A stretch of 64,000 nucleotides of DNA from Symbiodinium natans (Eukaryota > Sar > Dinophyceae > Suessiales > Symbiodiniaceae): the NCBI GenBank assembly GCA_905221605.1, contig CAJNDS010000757.1, positions 658,887 to 722,886 on the forward strand, written 5' to 3'. Made by a program: the position numbers and the translations under genes. Positions 20,967 to 29,900 of the stretch are shown piece after piece. Under the pieces are notes generated by a model, which was given only the letters and a program-made list of their open reading frames with translations, did no database searches and had not been told where the DNA came from. Numbering within the stretch: position 1 is the stretch's first letter; each line of letters begins with the position of its first letter.

Positions 20967-23900
20967 ATGGACTTGAGCATGAGGAGAGGAAGATCTCCCG
21001 CGGGCCAGACAGGCCAGACCCCTTCGTCAATGGGCACAGCTTCGAGGATGGCCTCGCCGCCTGCTACACCAGCAGAGATATCGCGAGAAGTGCGTGTGGA
21101 TGAGACTTCTCTTGAGCCGAGCTATGATACATCCCAGCAGATACAAGGTGGTGAAGCGCTACAACTTGGAAGGTCAGAGGCCAGCACAGGGCAAGGGCCG
21201 AGAGGGCAAGGGCCGAGCAACTCCGAGAACGCGCAGCACTTCAGCTTGAATGAGGCCTGGGAAGCGGCTCAGCAACAGGAGGAGATTTCGGTTGATGACG
21301 CTCGAGAACGCAATAGAACGATGAGATCTCTTGATCAGAACGATGGTGACAATATGCAGATACATAGGCAACGATCTCTTGATCGGGACAACGATGAGAC
21401 CGCCACGTCTTTAAGACAGACAATTTCAGGGTCCCCAGGACCAGGATCTCTTGATCCAGACGCGTCACGACGAGGATCTCTTGATCCGACCAACGATCCA
21501 CGGGGAGGTCAGTCAAGTTGGAACGCGTTGGAGGCACTACGAAGTTCTTTGAGATCAGTTGGCTTGGGAACCAGAAGTGATGAGCAGAACTTGGCAGTTG
21601 CTGGTCGTGCGCAGCAAGGGCCTGAAGAGAGGATGAGTCCTCTCCCACTGGCAGGGGCCTGCGTTGGGACAGGGCCTCTGGCAGTGCGGGAGACCCCTCA
21701 GACTCAGGGAGCTCTTGCGGCGCAGGACCTGGCACAGGTTGGGTCTAGTGGTTTAGGGGTGCGTGGTGTAGAAGGTTTGCTGTACAGGGATCCGATGTCG
21801 CATAGCGGGCAAAGCCGGCATTCAGGTAGCGAACTTGCACAACTTGTAGAGGGCATGAGCCAGATGCAGGGTCTTCTGCAGGGTGTCCATGCAAGGCTGC
21901 AGAGCCTTGAAGAAGCGCGGAGTGTGGGATCAGGTGGATCTAGAAACACTTACAGCCTAGGTAGGGTAGATATGGAAGCCTTAAGGGCACATTTTGGTGC
22001 TTTGGAAATGGATCCATCTGCTCCTAGGAATCCGCCTGTAGCTCCAGGCCTTGATGGTAGGGAACTAGCGACGCCAGAGCATCCAGTAGAAGCCTATCCC
22101 ATCCCTCTACATGACAGAACGTCGCAAGCGAGCTCCCCGATAGCAACTAGGCCGGTAGAACAACACTTTATCGGGTCACCTGACAGTTTTGGTAGCCAAC
22201 CTCATGCCCCTTTAACCTCGACATTCCAAAGACCCTTGATGCACTTATGGGAAATTGATGCTGGAGTAGGCCTCAGAAGTAGGGAGAGCGCGAGCGATGG
22301 CTCCTTGGACCTGTGGGGACAAAGTAGGGGTGATAAGGGGATAGGAAAAGGGAATCCTGAACCTCGAAGCCCTGCTCCCCTCCAGGCCCCAATCAATTCC
22401 TCTCTGCAAGGCCAAGTAGGTCCCAGCATTCCGCCAGATCCCGTGCCGACTGTGGCACAAAGGACCGCTCCGGCCCAGGAGCTTACGGTGTGGATAGGGG
22501 ATGTAGAGTATGAAGTGGGCTTTGAAGGGGGTAGAGCTACAGTCAAGGGAAGGGTTGATAGAGGTTTGGATTTCGGTTGCAGTAGGCCAGCGTACAGGCC
22601 GCCGTCTCCTCCGCCTCGGCCACCCCAAACAACACCGCCTCCAAGCCCCCCAGCACACGTTCCTTTTGTGCATCAGGAAATGACCGCAAGTAGTAGCCAG
22701 CAAGCATTTGTGCCAGGAGCTTCTGTGCCTGTTCTGAGTATGTACCCACGCCCTTTGATGGAGTCTATGCCGGACATGAGAGCGCATGATGATGCTAGGG
22801 CGTATGCTCCAGATAGAAGCCGTGAAATCATGTTACCAACTCTTGAAATAACTCCAGAAGAGGGACCGCTAGCAGTAGGGGATTGGCTAACGCTAATTGC
22901 TCCACTTATCTCGGACTTGGCGCCGGCAGCGTCGACTTGGTGGGGTTTGGTTGCAGCAGAAGCAGACCGACGCTACAAAGTGTGGCTTCAGTCCCCGCCG
23001 CTTGAAAGAGCGGCGCTGAAAGGAGCGCTCCCCGAGAATCTGCAGGAACCACGCTACATGCGGTTGGAGCAGAGGACGGTTTCGATGCTCATCAAGGCTT
23101 TGCCTAAGGATCTCTCTGAAGAACTCATATCGCAAGGGGATCTGACAACGGTTGGCGTGCTATTCAGGGTGTTGATTAAGGGTCAGCCTGGCGGGGCCAA
23201 AGAGCGACAACTTATCCTCTCTTATCTACACAACCCAGGTGTGGCTAGTAGTCCTTCGGATGCGAACTTAAAGTTAAGACGATGGTCACGGTGGGCCTCC
23301 CGGGGGAGGCAGTTGGGTATTTCGATGCCTGATCCGTCTCTTCTTCTCAAGGGAATCGACTCGTTGATGGCGGGAGTTCTCAAGAGCTACACGCAAGCCA
23401 GCTTTAGACTGTCCTTTGTCAGGGTACAGAGCAGCCTAGACCATGCACCCACGCTGGAGTCAGTCCTTTCGTACTTGAAGCATGTTCAGGCCGAAGCGGA
23501 GCTTCTCGAGTATGGGTTGGAGTCAGATCCCAAGAAGCCACGCGTAGCAAAGGCCACTGAGACTGATGATGTAGCAAGCCCAAACGCCCCAAACAACCCT
23601 AGGAAAGGATCTCCAAAAGGGAAGCCTAAAGGGAAGCCGAAGGGTAAAGACCAAGGGGGTTCCGGGGGTTCCGGGGGTACAAGGGAAGGGCAGGAAAATA
23701 AGCCGACGTGCAAGGGGTACCTAACGCCGCGCGGGTGTGCTTTTGGGGATAATTGTAGAAACCTGCACGACTTTGCAGAAGCTGCTCGGCAACAAGTATG
23801 TTATGCTTGCGGAGCCACAGATCCCGCAACGAATCATCGTCGTCCTGAATGCCCTACTCTTCAAGGTCCTCAGTTCAAGAAAGGGGATAAGGGAGGCAAG

Positions 23901-26900
23901 GGCGGTAAGGGCAACAAGGGTAACAAGGGTGGGCCTCCAAAAGGAGGCAAGCCGAACATTGCAGCGGCTACAGTAGAAACCCCAGGACCTGTCATCGCCG
24001 AAGTTGCTACAAACGCATCTACACATAGCGGAAACACCTCCGCAGCTGCAGGGACATCCGCAGAGCAAGAAGCTGGTCGGGTCTTGAAAGGGATTCGTTT
24101 GGCATGTCTTCAGGGGCCCGGAGTGGCATCCTTGCAGGATGGGGGGAGTCCGGTTTCGTTTGGTCCGGTTTCGTTTGGTGCTTCAACTTCGGATTTGAAG
24201 GTCAGTTGTGGTCCGGGGGGAATTGGGGAGGTTGCTTCGAATTTACAGGAATCACCTAGAAGTAGTGAGGGCGGGGTTCCGAAATGGACTCGCTCAAGGG
24301 CAGATGTTCGGTTAGAGCCGCAAGGGACCGTTCATCCAGATTGGCTAGAGCCGGAAGGGGCCAATCGCCTGAGCTGGCTAGAGCCAGATGGGGCCAGCGA
24401 GAGCAGGGATCGGCTAGAGCCGGATGGAGCCGACATGGGTGATTTCCGTGAATTGAAGCTTCCAGGGTTTGAAAAGGATGTTCCTAGGTTCTGTACGTTT
24501 GGTGTAGAGGTTGTTGTTGGTGAAGATGAGCGTATTTCAGTTGCAGAAGCTTTCTTGGATTCAGGCGCGACTCATGTGTACCGATATGCGCAAGTCAGAG
24601 AGTATCAATCTGCAGTGGCCTGTGACATTATGCTTCCGGTAGGTCTATCTGTAGGGCGAATGTCATCAAAGGGGTCCTTGCTTTCCATGGACACGAAGCC
24701 TGCGGTAATCCCTCTGGGAAAGGTGGTTGAGGTCCTAGGATGTGAAGTCCGTTGGGATTTTCAGGGACCACTTGTCAAGCATCCACTAAGAGGGCTTTTG
24801 GGTGTAAGGACTGTTCATGGCAGGATGGTCCTAGGAGTAGCAGATGCCCGAGCTCTGGTCGATGAACTAGAGACTGCGTGGGAGCTAGGGGTTACTCGTG
24901 AAGATCCAAGCCCATCGTTGCGGGTAGTGGAATCTGCGGGGAGCCAAGGGCAACCGTGCGTGTCTGTGAGATTTCTGAAAGCGGAAGAAAACACCTTGGG
25001 ACTAATCGATGGCGGGGCTACTAACGCGCTTCGTCAAGGATCTGCCAAGGAGCTTCAGCAGGCTAGTGTAGTAAAAGTGGAGTTGGCTGCTGGACAAACT
25101 GAGCTTCGGATGAATGAGCAAGGCACCCTGCTCACTGCGCATAGGGTCACTCCGATACTGCATCTAGGACCCGCGATTGAGTGTCTGGGTATGGTTTTAG
25201 AGTGGTCAACAGAGGGGATTCGCCTGACTCACCCTACGAGAGGTGAGCTTCCGGTTACCTTGGTCAAGGGTTGTCCTATGATCGCTCAAGAGTTGCTGAT
25301 GGACTTGATTCTGGAATTGGAGGACAAGATCAGAGTCAGGGAACTGAGAGTCAAGGCTATGCAGTTAAGTGAGAGTCCGGATTTTGAGATCCAAGGGTCT
25401 TTGAAGGAGGCTCTAAATGCCTGTAGGGGAGATGCCAAGAAAGAGTCAGTCGTTCTGGCTGCGTACGCTAAGAAGATCTTCCCGGAGGTGCCTCACGACA
25501 TCCTTCAGCAGGTCGCTCCTTTGCAGGTGAACCCTGAAACCAACGATGCCCAAACAACAGGTCTGAATCGCAGGGCTCGACGTAGGCTAAAGAAAGCGCA
25601 ACGGGTGCTGGTACATCTGTTCTCGGGGCAACAATCCTGGAAGGCTAAGCATGATGAGGCCTTTCTAGAGGTAGAATTGAATCGGGGAAGGGACTTGTTT
25701 AACGAGTCTCTCTATTCGTATGTACTTCAAGAGATCCTGTCTGGCAAAGTAAAAGGGATACTGGGTGGTCCTCCGTGTAGGACGATGTCACGGTCTAGGG
25801 CTAGGTCTCCGGGACCACGCGTTTTGAGGGCGAGACATGGAATCGAGCGGTTCGGACTAGAGGGATTGACAGGTAAGGAGAGGACTTTGGCGATTCGAGA
25901 TACCGTACTAATCTTGAGAATGCTCTTCTTGATGCATGTGACTCAGGAGGTTCAGGAAGGGAATGCGTATCTTGGGTTTGAGCACCCCAGGGATCCTGCG
26001 GAGCTGGATCCTTCCCCTGAGGCACAAGCGTTGCCATCGCTTTGGGAATGGCCTGAAATCAAAGGGTTAGGGCTGTATAAAGTACGGTTTGACCAGGGCG
26101 CTTTAGGGCATGACCATGTAAAACCATCGGTCTTTGCAACGTCCTCGTGGATGGTAGCCGAAGAACTTTCCGACAAGGTTGTTCCTCCGACCGCGCGGTG
26201 GATCTCTACCTCTAGTGACACAGAGTCCTTAAGAGAAAGGATGGAGCGCACAAGTAAGGCCTCGAAATGGGCGCCGGGATTGGTATCCATTCTTCAGCGA
26301 GGGTGGGAGTTGTGGTCTAGTAGCAGAGAAGAAAATGTGAATGCGGTAAGGGACAGGATTCGGCTTTTGTCCGGGCTCATGATAGATGAAGGAATGGACC
26401 CTGAAGTAGTGCGCAGAATCTGTAGCGAGCTGAATCCTCCTTTCCCTAGAGTATCCCGCCTTAAACCGAAGGAGCAGTCCTTTAAAGAACATTGCCAACG
26501 TGGGCACGCTCCATGGCGGGGTGACTGCCGAGCCTGCCTAGAATCGGCAGCATTCCACCATCCTTGCCGTCGTAGAAAGCATGCGCATATGTTTTCCCTT
26601 TGCGTAGATCTTACGGGTCCTTATACTAAAGGTTCAGATCAGGAGGGCATTGCGCGGTATGCAGTCGTAGGAGTATACACCTTCCCAAGATTCTGGAAAA
26701 ATGGTGAGCCAGTTGAAGATGACGGACGTGGGGTAGGTGTTATCTCTGAAAACGAGGGAGAAAAAGAGGATATGGGCAAAGCGGGAGAGCAGGACGAGCC
26801 AATACCAAACCCAGATGAGTGGGCAGAAATTGAAGGCGAAGAGGAGCCTGCGGCAGATCCACTTCCGGCAGATGTGGACGAGGTAAAGAAAGAGGAGCGT

Positions 26901-29900
26901 AGATGGAAAGCCATTTGTGAGGCCTCACTGGACCCTCTGCCGGCGATCAGGATTCCGTTTCTAATTCCGGTGTACAAAAAGAGTCCGAAACAGGTCACTG
27001 AAGCCGTGGCTCGTATCTTCATAAGGTTAAAGACTTTAGGACTACCTCTTCACCGAGTCCATAGCGACCGCGGAGCGGAATTCGTTAACAAGACCTTCTT
27101 ATCATGGTGTAGGGCGAGAGACCTGCATGTCACGACAACTGCAGCAGATCTCCCTCAGTCCAACGGCCTTGCGGAGCGCTTCATAGGCCTTATCAAACGA
27201 CAAGCCCGATCCCTTCTACACTCTGTAGGTGCTAGGTCTAGCGACTGGCCTCATGCGATGAGATACTCGGTCGAAACAATGTATGATGAAGCAATGAGGG
27301 GCCTGGGTGTGATTCCTAAAAGGCAACAGCTTCCCTTTGGCGCGAATATCTATGTCAGGGAACGTACCTGGAGGTGGGCATCATGGACAGCGAGAGCAGT
27401 TCAGGCCACCGTCCTGGCGCCGTCGGAGCATGTCTCAAAGGGTTGGGTGGTGCGAGTGACCCGCCCTGATGGAACCCCAGTACTCCTAATAACTACTTTA
27501 GCTTATCAAAAGGTTAGGGAGCCGGAACCGTTGAATGCACCTCCAGAAGCAGCAGAACAGCCTAGTGAGGCCTTTCCGGTGGACAGTCCGGCTGCTGGTA
27601 GTAGACCTAAAGCGCCACGTCCACTAGGAGGTTTCATTACGGGTCGTGAGAGTAGGGTGCCTTCTGAAGCCGAGCCTCCGTTGCCTCCACCAGCTGATGC
27701 ACCAAGTGTCCCCCGTCGACGTATCAGGGCCAAAGGAGGGTTGCGCCGCCTAGTGCCGCAAGGGGGAGGACCTGAAATGTTGGGAATGTTGCAGAAGTTA
27801 AAGAGTCTTGGAGTCAGCTGGGTGGATGAGGATGAGAATCATTCGGGATCGGGGGAGTCGGAGGACGAGGAGTCGGGTCATACGATCTTGTTTGCACTTC
27901 CAGTAGAAGAAAGCTCATTCAAGGTGTGTCATGTTGAAGCCGTAGATGGGGTGGAACAAGAAGCCAAACTCCTTAGAGAACAGGGAGCTATGTCAAGGAG
28001 AGCGGTTTGTGATTTGGTACTTCGGAGTAAGTGGCCTTCGTGTAGAAATCACAGGAGGGCCGATAAGACAACGCATGAAAAGGGTAGGCTAGCGGTTCTT
28101 GGTGCTTTTGCTCACGGGGGTATTTATGGAGTCACCCAGGTAACGCACCAAAAGCCAGAAATGGTAAAAACCCTGAACGTGTATCTCCGTCAAGAAGTCC
28201 CAGATGCCACCTATACTGCGATCCTGGTTAGTCAGAGGGGTCCTTCAGAATGGCACCGAGATGTCAACAATGCGGAAGGGTCCATCAACTGGGTAGTTCC
28301 ATTAGGAGATTTTCAAGGTGGCGAAATTAGAGTGTTACCTGAAGGGCTAAGAACCGATGAAGCTGATGTAGATGAGCATATGGGCATCTTGTACCCCCCA
28401 GCAAATCATCCAGTGTCATTCAATCCCAAAAGGAGACACAAGGTTCTTCCTCATACCGGGAATCGTCTCGTCTTGGTTGCCTATACACCTCGAGGATGGA
28501 CTCGTCTTCCAGAGTCGACGATAAAGGAACTTCGGGAGCTTGGGTTTCCGGTTCCTCCGCTGCCTAAGGGATCCGAGCCAGTAGTCAGAGCTGTTTCAGT
28601 AGCCTATGTCGGCGACGACAGTAGTGAAGGCGATGGTGGCTTAGGCTGCACCATTGTAGATGACCAGCAGTATGCCATGGATGAGAAGTTGGTAGAAATG
28701 CTGCAAGCTGACCTTTACTTTCTCTCACGGGTCTTTTCTTGGGAGTGTCAGTTGGCGTCCGAAACGCTGAGGGAAGCCGGGCCGTCAAACTGCCCAAGCA
28801 TGTGCTACATCAACATGTTGGACTCGCAAATCCAAGAGCTGCAAGAGGAGTTGCTGTGGATCGATTCCGGGACAAAGCTTGATGGCACTGTCAGCGGGCA
28901 TGATGACGAGAGGCTAGCCAAGGCTATGATAAGGACACTAGCAGTGAAGGAAAGCGAGAAGGGCCCACAAGAAGAAAGTGAGCCAGAGGTGTTCCTGCAG
29001 GCTAGGACTATCGACCCGCAGCAAGCAGCGGGCGAACTTGAAAAGTGGGTCCCCCCACTGTTGGACGAATACACTGGGTTACGCTTTCAATATGAAGCCA
29101 TCTACCCCATCGACGTGAACCAGTTGTGTGAGGAAGATGTGCAGAGTGGAGCAATAGAAATCCTACCTGCAAAGGTGGTGTTCACGAGAAAGCCACCGGT
29201 GGGAAAAAGACGCGCGCGCATAGTGGCGTGCGGAAACTTTCAGCAGAAGACCTGGAGCGATCAAGTTGCAGTTGCTCGTCGAGAGGTATACGCCTCTGGG
29301 CTAGACACCATCGCGTTGAGAATCCAGTTGCGACAGGCGTCTCTATGTGGGTGGACCGCTGCAATCCTAGACATAAGAAAAGCCTTCCTGTATGCGCCGC
29401 TGCACGAACGGAAGGGAAAAGGAAAACGCATAATCTTGATGCCGCCTAAAATACTGGTCAAGGCCAAGATAATCCCACCGTCGGAGCGATGGGTTATCCA
29501 GAGAGCACTATACGGCTTGGACTTAAGCCCGGCGGCATGGAGCCGACACCGTGACAAATGTCTTTCTCAGCTGAAGTGGGCCTTCGAGGGTTTGGAGTAC
29601 AGACTAACACAGAGCGATTCCGAACCGTCTCTTTGGAAAATCCAGGATTCCAGCAACGCTTTGAAGGGGCTCATTGGCGTATATGTTGACGATATGCTCT
29701 TGAGTGCTTGCAGAGGCTTATTGGAATCAGTGGCAGGGGCCATTCAGACGCTTTGGGAGACCAGCGACATTAAGTTTGCGGAGGACGGTTTGCACTTTCT
29801 TGGTGTTGATATCCGGCTGCACAATGGTAGGTATTACCTAACACAAGTGAGCTATGTCACCGAGTTGCTGAACAGGCATCCCGAAATTGAGGGGACTGCG

